Below, piece after piece: positions 8,365-17,653 of a stretch of 64,000 bases of DNA. The translations under genes were made by a program, and so were the position numbers. Numbering within the stretch: position 1 is the first letter of the stretch; every line of letters starts with the position of its first letter. The notes under the pieces are model-generated. The model saw only the letters and a program-made list of their open reading frames with translations. It did not search any database and was not told the DNA's origin. Where the stretch lies: positions 186,001 to 250,000 of the forward strand of contig NZ_MOBP01000013.1 of assembly GCF_003732665.1 (NCBI RefSeq). Direction: 5' to 3'. The DNA comes from Pseudomonas frederiksbergensis (GTDB taxonomy: Bacteria; Pseudomonadota; Gammaproteobacteria; Pseudomonadales; Pseudomonadaceae).

Positions 8365-10548
8365 TTAGATTGCTTCCAGTTTGGCGTAGCCGAGCATCAA
8401 CCACTTGCTGCCTTCCCCGAAGTTCACCTGCACCCGAGCCTGGGCCCCGGCGCCTTCGAAGTTCAGGATCACGCCGTCACCAAACACCGAATGCCGTACA
8501 GCCTGGCCCAGGCTGAAACCGGTGTCCGGGATCTCGCTGCCACCGAACAGGCTGCTGGAACTCTGCTGCTGACCACCACCGAAAGGACGGCTGACGCTGT
8601 TGGACAAGCGCACTTCCTGGATCAGGCCTTTCGGCACTTCCCGTACGAAGCGCGACACCTTGTTGTAGGTTTCGCTGCCGTACAGGCGTCGGGTTTCAGC
8701 ATAGGTCATCACCAGGTTCTGCATGGCCCGTGTGATGCCGACGTAGGCCAGGCGCCGTTCTTCTTCAAGACGACCGGGTTCTTCCAGGCTCATCTTGTGC
8801 GGGAACAAGCCTTCTTCCATGCCCACCAGGAACACGTAAGGGAATTCCAGGCCTTTGGCGCTGTGCAGGGTCATCAACTGAATGCTGTCTTCATGCTCGT
8901 CAGCCTGAGTGTCGCCAGCTTCCAGCGACGCATGGCCGAGGAACGCTGACAGTGGCGTCAGGTCTTCGTCTTCTTCTGCGTTTTCGAAGTTGCGCGCAGC
9001 GCTGACCAGTTCCTCAAGGTTTTCTACCCGGGCCTGGCCTTTCTCGCCTTTTTCCGCTTCGTGGTAGGCAATCAGCCCCGACTGCTCGATGACGGTCTGG
9101 GTCATCAGGTGCAGCGGCATGTCCATGCACTTGGCGGCGAGGTTCTCGATCAGTTCGATAAACGCCCCGAGTGCGCCGGCAGCACGGCCGGTCAGGCCTT
9201 TATTGGCCACCAGCAGGCGCATGGCTTCCCACATCGACACATCGCTGTGGCGCGCGTGATCGCGAATCGCTTCGACGGTTTTTTCGCCGATTCCGCGTGC
9301 CGGCACGTTGATCACCCGTTCCAGTGCCGCATCGTTGCCGCGACCTTCCAGCAACCGCAGGTAAGCCATGGCGTTCTTGATTTCCGCCCGCTCGAAGAAG
9401 CGCTGACCGCCGTAAATGCGATACGGAATACGCTCGCGCAGCAAGGCTTCTTCCAAAACGCGGGATTGGGCGTTGGAGCGGTACAAAATCGCAATATCGC
9501 TGCGGGCCAAGCCAGTTTTCAGCGCGCTTTCAATGGTTTCCACCACATAGCGTGCTTCGTCGTGCTCGTTGAACGCGGCGTACAGATTGATCGCTTCGCC
9601 TTCGCCGCCATCGGTCCACAGCTCTTTGCCCATGCGCCCGGTGTTATTGGCGATCAGGGCGTTGGCAGCCTTGAGGATGCCGGCGGTGGAGCGGTAGTTC
9701 TGCTCGAGGCGAATGGTCTCGGCATCCGGGAAGTCGTCGGAATACTGATAGATGTTCTCGATTTTCGCCCCGCGCCAGCCGTAGATCGACTGGTCGTCGT
9801 CGCCGACCACCATCAGGCTGTCGCCGCCCTTCGCCAATAGGCGCAACCAGGCGTACTGCACGGCGTTGGTGTCCTGGAACTCGTCCACCAGAATGTGCCG
9901 GAAGCGCTTCTGATAATGCGCCAACAGGCCCGGATGATCGCGCCACAGATCGAGGGCGCGCAGCAGCAGTTCGGAGAAGTCGATGACGCCGGCGCGCAGG
10001 CACGCGGCCTCGTAGGCTTCATAAATGCTGCGCATGGTCGCCAGGAACAGGTCGCCGCTGGCTTGAATATGTTGCGGGCGCAGACCTTCGTCTTTCTGTC
10101 CGTTGATGAACCACTGGGCCTGACGGGCCGGCCAGCGCTGCTCGTCCAGGCCCAGCTCGCGGATCACCCGCTTGACCAGCCGTTGCTGGTCGTCGCTGTC
10201 GAGAATCTGGAAGGTCTGGCTCAGCCCGGCTTCCTGCCAGTGTGCCCGCAGCAAGCGGTGCGCCAGGCCGTGGAAGGTGCCGACCCACATGCCGGCCGGG
10301 TTCAGGCCCATCAACTGCTCGATGCGATGACGCATCTCCGCAGCAGCCTTGTTGGTGAACGTCACCGACAGGATGGAGTGGGGCGAGGCGTTCTCGACCT
10401 GGATCAACCAGGCGATACGGTGCACCAGCACTCGGGTTTTACCGGAACCAGCACCGGCCAGGACCAACTGACGACCCACGCGGGCAGCTACGGCCTGGCG
10501 TTGGGCATCGTTGAGGGAGTTCAGCAGAAGGGAGAGATCATCGCGCAT
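8365..10548 (-). CDS. uvrD: DNA helicase II UvrD
   Basis: 727 residues, superfamily 1A 3'-5' helicase acting in nucleotide excision and mismatch repair. Walker A GAGSGKTRVLVHRIAWL (about 32-48), motif II LVDEFQDTN, motif III GDDDQSIYGWRGA, motif IV EQNYRS, motif V TLHSAKGLEFPYVFLVGMEEGLFP and motif VI EERRLAYVGITRA are all intact. The C-terminal region ends in a Tudor-like fold (VFGDGVILNFEGAGAQARVQVNFGEGSKWLM). Length is that of pseudomonad UvrD. Confidence 0.97.
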   Translation of the reverse strand: MRDDLSLLLNSLNDAQRQAVAARVGRQLVLAGAGSGKTRVLVHRIAWLIQVENASPHSILSVTFTNKAAAEMRHRIEQLMGLNPAGMWVGTFHGLAHRLLRAHWQEAGLSQTFQILDSDDQQRLVKRVIRELGLDEQRWPARQAQWFINGQKDEGLRPQHIQASGDLFLATMRSIYEAYEAACLRAGVIDFSELLLRALDLWRDHPGLLAHYQKRFRHILVDEFQDTNAVQYAWLRLLAKGGDSLMVVGDDDQSIYGWRGAKIENIYQYSDDFPDAETIRLEQNYRSTAGILKAANALIANNTGRMGKELWTDGGEGEAINLYAAFNEHDEARYVVETIESALKTGLARSDIAILYRSNAQSRVLEEALLRERIPYRIYGGQRFFERAEIKNAMAYLRLLEGRGNDAALERVINVPARGIGEKTVEAIRDHARHSDVSMWEAMRLLVANKGLTGRAAGALGAFIELIENLAAKCMDMPLHLMTQTVIEQSGLIAYHEAEKGEKGQARVENLEELVSAARNFENAEEDEDLTPLSAFLGHASLEAGDTQADEHEDSIQLMTLHSAKGLEFPYVFLVGMEEGLFPHKMSLEEPGRLEEERRLAYVGITRAMQNLVMTYAETRRLYGSETYNKVSRFVREVPKGLIQEVRLSNSVSRPFGGGQQQSSSSLFGGSEIPDTGFSLGQAVRHSVFGDGVILNFEGAGAQARVQVNFGEGSKWLMLGYAKLEAI

Positions 10549-10806
10549 CGGGGCATTCTAGGGGGCGGCGCCACACCGGGCAAACATCGCTTTGATTTAG
10601 CCGATGAAAGATCGATGGAGGACGACCGGTCGGTCACTGGCTGCAGGCGGCGGCGGGACTCGCTTGGGTGCTTTTGCGGCGACGCTCGTGATCGATACTT
10701 TGGTCTACTTTGTGACCTGGAGCAGTTTGGTCATCGCCATTGCTTGTGTATGCTCCGTGCAGAATTCGGGCTCACCACGCTCCATATAAGAACAAGAAAA
10801 TTGCCT

Positions 10807-13680
10807 ATGACCCTCAGCTCCGACCTGTCGGGCCCCTCTGTGGAGCCGCGGGTTATCCGCAAACAGTACGCCATGGAAATGGCGGTTGAGCGCACGCGCC
10901 TGCTCTATCAGGGCTCGCTGCTGCCGACGCTGTTCATGCTGATCAACGGTCTGGTCTGCGCCGGGTTGCTCTGGAGCCCGCAGCGCTACTTCCTGGTCAG
11001 CGTCTGGCTGGTGTGGTTGCTGTCGCTGGTGGCGCTGCGGGTGATTCAGGTCGCAGCCTTCGATTCGGCGATCCCCAACCGCCAGGCCCATCCGATCTGG
11101 ATCCGCATGTTCTTGCTGGGCTCGGCCATGACCGGCCTGACCCTCGCCGGCGCCGGCATCGCCCTGGTGCCCGCTGACACCTTTATTCAGCAAGCCTGGG
11201 TCTTTGGCCTGATCGGCGCCGCGGCCCTCTCGGCCAGCGTGGCCTACGCGGTCAGCCTTCCGGCGTTTCTCTCCTTTACCTTGCCCTGTCTGCTGCCGGC
11301 CATCGGCTATATGTTCTGGGGCGGCGATGAACAGCAACAGGGCTGGGGCTGGTTTGGCCTGATTCTGCTCGGCGCGTTGAGCGTGGTGGCCTGGCAGGTC
11401 AATCGGCTGATTGATCGCGGCTTGTTGCGGCGCTTCCAGAATCAGGCATTGATCGAGCATTTGCAGCTTGCGCAAACCCAGGGCGACCAGCTCAATCACG
11501 AACTGGCCAAGGAAATCGATCAGCGCCGCAGCGCCGAAGAGGAATTGCGCGAGGCCCAGGTCGAACTGGAAAACCGCGTGGCCGAGCGTAGCCAGGAACT
11601 GATCACCGCGACCCAAGCCTTGGGCAAGAGCGAAGCGCGCCTGGCCCTGGCGTTGAAGGCCAGCGAATTGGGGCTGTGGGACTGGAACCTGCAAACCGAC
11701 GAAGTCCATCACACGCAGATTCAGGAACTGTTCGGTCTGGCGCCGGAATATGTGACCGCCATGCTCAGTCACCTGCGACCGCGCCTGCATCCCGACGACG
11801 TGCCGCCCCTCAAGCGCGCGCTGATCGAGCATTTGAAGGGCCGCAGCGAGGATTACCAGATTGAATACCGCGTACGCCATGGCGACGGCCATTGGGTCTG
11901 GATCGAGGACCGTGGCCGCGCCGTGGAGCGCAGTGACAGTGGCCGGGTGATTCGCATGGTCGGCACCCGCCGCGACATCAGCGCGAGCAAAGGCCAGGAA
12001 GAGCAGCGGCAACTGGCGGCGACGGTGTTTGAAGCGGCCAGCGAAGGCATTGTGATCTTCGACCCGAATTACGCACTGATCGCGGTCAATCAGGCCTTCA
12101 GCCGTGTGACCGGTTACGACGTCGAGGACATGCTCGGGCGCAACGTCGTCGAGTTGCCGTGCAGCCGCGATGCCCGCCGCCACTACACCAGCATCCATCA
12201 GGCCCTTGAGCAGCACGGCAGTTGGCAGGGCGAACTGGTGGAGACCCGCAAGAACGGCGAACTTTACCCGCAATGGCTACAACTGAACGCGGTGCGCGAT
12301 AGTCGCGGAAAGGTCAGCCATATTGTCGGCTTCTTCGCCGATCTTTCGGCCCGGCGCGAATCCGAAGAGCGCATGCGCTACCTGACCCATTACGACGAAC
12401 TCACCGGCCTGGCCAACCGTTCGCTGTTCCGCGAACGGCTGCGTGAAGCCCATCAACGGGTGCGACAGGGCGGGCGGCGCAGTTTGGCGTTGCTGCACAT
12501 CAATCTCGATCGTTTCAAGTTGCTCAACGACAGCCTGGGCCATGAAATCGCCGACCAGCTATTGCAGAAAATGGCCCGGCGTCTGGTCAACGCGTTGCCC
12601 GAAGCAGACACCATCGCACGACTCTCCGGCGACGAGTTCGCTGTGTTGTTCGACGCCTACGGCAACCTGTCGAGCCTGGCCCGGGTGGCCACTCGCTTGT
12701 CGAGCAAGCTGCGTTTGCCAGTGACAGTCGAAGGGCATGAATTGGTGGTCAGCGCCTCCATGGGCATCAGCATGTTGCCGGACAACGCCCGAGAGATTTC
12801 CGCGTTGGTGAGCCAGTCGAACATGGCCATGCAGCACGCCAAACATCTGGGCGGCAACAACTTCCAGTTCTACACCGACAGCCTGCAAGCCAGCACCCTT
12901 GAGCGTTTGCAGCTCGAGAATCAACTGCGCAAAGCCATCGAAGAAAAGCAGTTGAAGGTGTTTTACCAACCGAAACTGTGCCTCGCCACTGGCCGTTTGA
13001 ACGCCGCCGAAGCCTTGGTGCGCTGGGATCATCCGACCATGGGCCGGGTGCCACCCAACGATTTCATTGGCCTGGCCGAGGAAACCGGGCTCATCGGTCC
13101 GATCGGCGAGTTCGTATTGCGCCAGGCTTGCTGGCAAGCCTGTGAGTGGCAGCGCCAGGGGCTGGCGCCGATCCGGGTCTCTGTCAATCTGTCGGTGCAT
13201 CAATTGCGCCAGGGCAAACTGGTTAGCCTGGTGCGTCAGGTGCTGGAAGAAACCGGTCTGGCGCCGCATTACCTGGAGCTGGAACTCACCGAGAGCCAGT
13301 TACTGGACAGCGTCGAACACATCATCGCGACCTTCCAGCAGTTGCGTGATCTGGGGGTGAAGCTGGCGATTGACGATTTTGGCACTGGCTATTCATCCCT
13401 GAGCTACCTAAAGCGTATTCCGGTGGACTACGTGAAGATCGATCAGGCGTTTATCCGTGGCTTGGGGGAGGGCAGTGAAGATGCGGCGATTACCCGAGCG
13501 ATTATCGCCATGGCCCATGGCTTGTCGTTGAAAGTCGTGGCCGAAGGCGTGGAGCGGCCTGAACAGCTAGAGTTTCTGCGGGTCGAGCGTTGCGATGAAG
13601 TGCAGGGTTATTTGATCAGTCGGCCCGTGGAAGCTGCGGATTTGGCCGAGCTGCTGCACAGGCAAGCCAACCCTTGGTAA
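10807..13680 (+). CDS. membrane PAS-PAS-GGDEF-EAL cyclic-di-GMP protein
   Basis: 957 residues. N-terminal sensor of about six hydrophobic segments (residues 35-200), a coiled-coil linker (about 215-270), PAS/PAC domain 1 (about 275-395, GLWDWNLQTDEVH and GTRRDIS), PAS domain 2 (about 403-520), GGDEF domain (from about 528) and EAL domain (about 700-945). The diguanylate-cyclase signature is RLSGDEFAVL, so the first Gly is Ser. The EAL site looks complete: EALVRWDHP (about 735), NLSVHQL, LELTES, DDFGTGYSS (about 856), KIDQAFI and VAEGVE. I therefore expect phosphodiesterase activity, with cyclase activity uncertain. Divergent from uvrD, as with PA5442/PA5443 in P. aeruginosa. The ATG lacks a good ribosome site. 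Confidence 0.9.
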   Translation: MTLSSDLSGPSVEPRVIRKQYAMEMAVERTRLLYQGSLLPTLFMLINGLVCAGLLWSPQRYFLVSVWLVWLLSLVALRVIQVAAFDSAIPNRQAHPIWIRMFLLGSAMTGLTLAGAGIALVPADTFIQQAWVFGLIGAAALSASVAYAVSLPAFLSFTLPCLLPAIGYMFWGGDEQQQGWGWFGLILLGALSVVAWQVNRLIDRGLLRRFQNQALIEHLQLAQTQGDQLNHELAKEIDQRRSAEEELREAQVELENRVAERSQELITATQALGKSEARLALALKASELGLWDWNLQTDEVHHTQIQELFGLAPEYVTAMLSHLRPRLHPDDVPPLKRALIEHLKGRSEDYQIEYRVRHGDGHWVWIEDRGRAVERSDSGRVIRMVGTRRDISASKGQEEQRQLAATVFEAASEGIVIFDPNYALIAVNQAFSRVTGYDVEDMLGRNVVELPCSRDARRHYTSIHQALEQHGSWQGELVETRKNGELYPQWLQLNAVRDSRGKVSHIVGFFADLSARRESEERMRYLTHYDELTGLANRSLFRERLREAHQRVRQGGRRSLALLHINLDRFKLLNDSLGHEIADQLLQKMARRLVNALPEADTIARLSGDEFAVLFDAYGNLSSLARVATRLSSKLRLPVTVEGHELVVSASMGISMLPDNAREISALVSQSNMAMQHAKHLGGNNFQFYTDSLQASTLERLQLENQLRKAIEEKQLKVFYQPKLCLATGRLNAAEALVRWDHPTMGRVPPNDFIGLAEETGLIGPIGEFVLRQACWQACEWQRQGLAPIRVSVNLSVHQLRQGKLVSLVRQVLEETGLAPHYLELELTESQLLDSVEHIIATFQQLRDLGVKLAIDDFGTGYSSLSYLKRIPVDYVKIDQAFIRGLGEGSEDAAITRAIIAMAHGLSLKVVAEGVERPEQLEFLRVERCDEVQGYLISRPVEAADLAELLHRQANPW

Positions 13681-13753
13681 GTGCTACATGGAGCGTACAA
13701 CGCGTGGAATGGGGACATCGAGTTACGCATTGAGCAGGCAAAAAGCCGATTCA

Positions 13754-13768
13754 TGTAGTATAACTACA
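13754..13768. promoter_or_regulatory. palindromic operator, HexR/RpiR-like
   Basis: Perfect 15-base palindrome TGTAGTATAACTACA, 46 bases before the TTG start of the RpiR-family gene. It resembles published HexR sites (TTGT...ACAA type, TGTAGT half-sites). Its place suggests autoregulation; binding is inference. Confidence 0.6.
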
Positions 13769-13814
13769 AGCGTGCTACATCCCCGGCACCTGCCAATAAC
13801 AAAGAGTCCACCCC

Positions 13815-14681
13815 TTGAATCTGCTGCAACACATCGCCCAGTCCCGTCACCTGTTACGCAAGTCGGAGCTCAAGGTCGCCGACCATGTGCTGCTTGACCC
13901 TGCGGCGGTGATGCACAGCTCCATGGCCGACCTGGCCCACAGCGTGGGTATCAGCGAGCCGACCATCGTGCGTTTTTGCCGCGCCATCGGCTGTTCGGGT
14001 TTCCAGGATTTGAAGTTGAAGCTGGCGCAGAGCCTGGCGGCCGGTGCGAGCTTCGGGCAGTTCGCGATTCATGAAGACGATTCCGTCGCTGACTACAGCC
14101 TGAAAATCTTCGACACCACCCTGCACACGTTGATGGAGGTTCGCGAGAAGCTCGATCCGGTGGAATTGCAGCGGGCGGTGTCGCTGATGTCCCAGGCTCA
14201 GCGCGTTGAGTTCTATGGCTTTGGCGCGTCGGGCGCGGTAGCGGCGGATGCCCAGCACAAGTTCTTCCGTTTGCTGCTGACGGCAGCGGCTTATTCCGAT
14301 CCGCACATGCAGGCGATGTCGGCGGTAACGCTGAAGCCGACCGATGTGGCGATCTGCATTTCCCAGTCCGGGCGTTCCAAGGATTTGTTGATCACCGCGA
14401 ACCTGGTGCGCGAAAGCGGCGCTTCGCTGATCACCTTATGTCCGAGCCAGACGCCGTTGGCCGAGTTGTCGACCGTCAACCTGGCGATCGACGTGCACGA
14501 AGACACCGAAATCTATACGCCGCTGACCTCGCGTATCGCCCATCTGGTGGTGATCGACGTGTTGGCGATGGGTGTGGCGATGGCCCGCGGGCCGAGCCTG
14601 GTCAACCACCTCAAGAGCGTCAAGCGCAGCCTGCGCAGTTTGCGGTTGTCGCCCAAATCGGTGAAAGCGCTGGATGATTGA
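13815..14681 (+). CDS. MurR/RpiR family transcriptional regulator (HexR-like)
   Basis: 288 residues: N-terminal RpiR helix-turn-helix (residues 1-77, with MADLAHSVGISEPTIVRFCRAIG as recognition part), then a SIS sugar-phosphate-binding domain (about 115-255, YGFGASGAVAADAQHKFFRL and ISQSGRSKDLL). It is clearly related to HexR, which senses KDPG, but differs enough to be a paralogue; the equivalent gene in P. aeruginosa sits at the same place next to pycR. TTG start chosen because the family N-terminus begins there and AAGAG lies upstream. A palindrome at 13754-13768 is its likely operator. Confidence 0.88.
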   Translation: MNLLQHIAQSRHLLRKSELKVADHVLLDPAAVMHSSMADLAHSVGISEPTIVRFCRAIGCSGFQDLKLKLAQSLAAGASFGQFAIHEDDSVADYSLKIFDTTLHTLMEVREKLDPVELQRAVSLMSQAQRVEFYGFGASGAVAADAQHKFFRLLLTAAAYSDPHMQAMSAVTLKPTDVAICISQSGRSKDLLITANLVRESGASLITLCPSQTPLAELSTVNLAIDVHEDTEIYTPLTSRIAHLVVIDVLAMGVAMARGPSLVNHLKSVKRSLRSLRLSPKSVKALDD

Positions 14682-14716
14682 TCCGATCTGAAACCGCCGA
14701 AGGTCGTTCCGACCTT

Positions 14717-14803
14717 CATTCGCCAGCAAGCCCGCTCCCACATTAGACCGAGTTCGCCTGAACAAATCGGTCTAATGTGGGAGCGGGCTTGCTCGCGAAG
14801 GCG
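14717..14803. repeat. REP doublet, class A
   Basis: Mirrored units after the RpiR gene. The inner arms also pair (TAGACCGA ... TCGGTCTA), extending the hairpin. The left unit has CCAGC for CGAGC. Confidence 0.9.
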
Positions 14804-14919
14804 TCCTCGAAATCGCCACGCCCATCCGCAATATTCACACGGCTGTAACCCACCCGCCGCCAAACCGTCATCCCCCGCGTTCATCGTGTAACTCCCGTAC
14901 TCGCCTTGGGAGACCTGCA

Positions 14920-15132
14920 ATGGCCCAGCCCTACGAAGAACGCAACAGCGCCCTCAGAACCCGTCGCCAGCAAGAAGACCAGCGCCGCATGGAATTCCGC
15001 CGTGCTATCGAAGACCGTTGTGAACGCCGTCAACTTCTGGCCGAAATCGGCGATTTTCCGGACGACCTGGAACTCAATTACTGGCAGGCAGCACCGGCAA
15101 CTTCCCGTCGAAACGCTCAACCAGCGCGCTGA
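14920..15132 (+). CDS. small conserved-looking hypothetical protein
   Basis: 70 residues, very rich in Arg and Glu (MAQPYEERNSALRTRRQQEDQRRM...), probably one or two long helices, then a short tail. A good GGGAG site precedes the ATG at proper spacing. Its last 59 bases overlap the 3' end of pycR on the opposite strand; the final 14 residues (APATSRRNAQPAR) are therefore antisense to PycR and may be a recent read-through extension. Function unknown. Confidence 0.6.
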   Translation: MAQPYEERNSALRTRRQQEDQRRMEFRRAIEDRCERRQLLAEIGDFPDDLELNYWQAAPATSRRNAQPAR

Positions 15133-16036
15133 TCTGCACCCGTTCGCTGCGGATAAACGCAAGGAACGCGTGCGCTACCGGTGACAGGCGCTTGGCCTTG
15201 GCCTGCACCAGGCACCAGCTGCGATACAACGGCAGCTCTTCGACCGGCAACTCAATGAGCGCGCCGGTCGCCAATTCAAGGTTCAGGGCGTGGCGCGTCA
15301 ACAAGGCCAGGCCCAGACCCGCCAACACACACTCACGCTGGGCTTCCGCCGATGCGACCTCCTGGGTCTGGGTGAAGTGCACGCGTTTCTCTTTGAAATA
15401 CTCTTCGCACGCCATCCGCGTCCCGGACCCCGGTTCGCGCATCAGCAGCGTGTACGGCTCCAGATCCTGCAAGCGCAGCGGCCCCATATGGCACAACGGA
15501 TGATCCGGCGGCGCCACGGCCACAATCGGGTTGTTCAGGAACGGCAGGAACTCCAGGCCCATGTCCTGGGGCACCATCGACATAATCACCAGATCATCGC
15601 GGTTGTCCGACAGGCGCCGGATCACCTGGCCCCGGTTGACCACCGTCAGGTGCAGGTTCACTTCCGGGTGCTGGCGCTTGAACGCGGCAAACAAGTGCGG
15701 CACGAAGTACTTGGCACTGGATTCCACCGCCAGTTTCAATTGCCCCTGCAACGAGCCCTGCATGTCCGATAACTGCATGTCGAGGTTTTCCAGGCGCCCG
15801 AAAATATCTCGGCTAGCGCGCTGAAGCGCTTCCGCCGCTTCGGTCATGTAGAGTTTTTTGCCGACGTAATCGAACAACGGCTGACCGATCAGCTCCTCAA
15901 GTTGACGAATCTGTAGGCTCACGGCAGGTTGTGTGAGGGACATTTCGTCAGCCGCACGGCTGTAGGACCTCAAATCACAGACTTCATTGAAAATCTGCAA
16001 TTGACGCAATGTCATACGCATCAATGACTTACGCAT
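15074..16036 (-). CDS. pycR: LysR-family regulator PycR
   Basis: 320 residues: winged-helix N-terminus (LRQLQIFNEVCDLRSYSRAADEMSLTQPAVSLQIRQLEELIGQPLF) and a LysR substrate-binding domain (about 95-300, QLKLAVESSAKYFVPHLFAAF; LMREPGSGTRM). It is of the CbbR/CmpR-like branch. Divergently transcribed from pycA across 190 bases, exactly as PycR (PA5437) and pycA in P. aeruginosa, so the name is by synteny. ATGs at 16021 and 16015 are alternative starts. Confidence 0.85.
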   Translation of the reverse strand: MRKSLMRMTLRQLQIFNEVCDLRSYSRAADEMSLTQPAVSLQIRQLEELIGQPLFDYVGKKLYMTEAAEALQRASRDIFGRLENLDMQLSDMQGSLQGQLKLAVESSAKYFVPHLFAAFKRQHPEVNLHLTVVNRGQVIRRLSDNRDDLVIMSMVPQDMGLEFLPFLNNPIVAVAPPDHPLCHMGPLRLQDLEPYTLLMREPGSGTRMACEEYFKEKRVHFTQTQEVASAEAQRECVLAGLGLALLTRHALNLELATGALIELPVEELPLYRSWCLVQAKAKRLSPVAHAFLAFIRSERVQISALVERFDGKLPVLPASN

Positions 16037-16073
16037 TATTAAAGGGCTCCGGCCACTGGCTGATGCGCCAACT

Positions 16074-16089
16074 ATAAGTCTTTACTTAT
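16074..16089. promoter_or_regulatory. LysR-type inverted repeat upstream of pycA and pycR
   Basis: ATAAG-TCTTTA-CTTAT is a perfect inverted repeat fitting the T-N11-A rule for LysR proteins. A second, weaker repeat (ATTAA ... TTAAT) follows about 25 bases on. Likely PycR-binding region; not tested. Confidence 0.5.
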
Positions 16090-16148
16090 GGCTAACCCAA
16101 TTATTAATCATTTTTGTTAATCCCTTATGGGGACTAGTGTGGGGCTGC

Positions 16149-16196
16149 GACTAAATTGAAACATTTAGTCACGCGTCGACCTGGTCTAGCAGGTCG
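16149..16196 (+). promoter_or_regulatory. two consecutive perfect hairpins in the pycA leader
   Basis: Hairpin 1: GACTAAAT-TGAAAC-ATTTAGTC (16149-16170). Hairpin 2: CGACCTG-GTCTAG-CAGGTCG (16177-16196). They end 30 bases before the GTG start of pycA. No T-run follows either, so they are not terminators. Confidence 0.55.
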
Positions 16197-16226
16197 TGGG
16201 TATCACCGGCTCAAGGGAACCTCCAA

Positions 16227-17642
<1,416 letters not shown>

Positions 17643-17653
17643 GGAATAACAAA

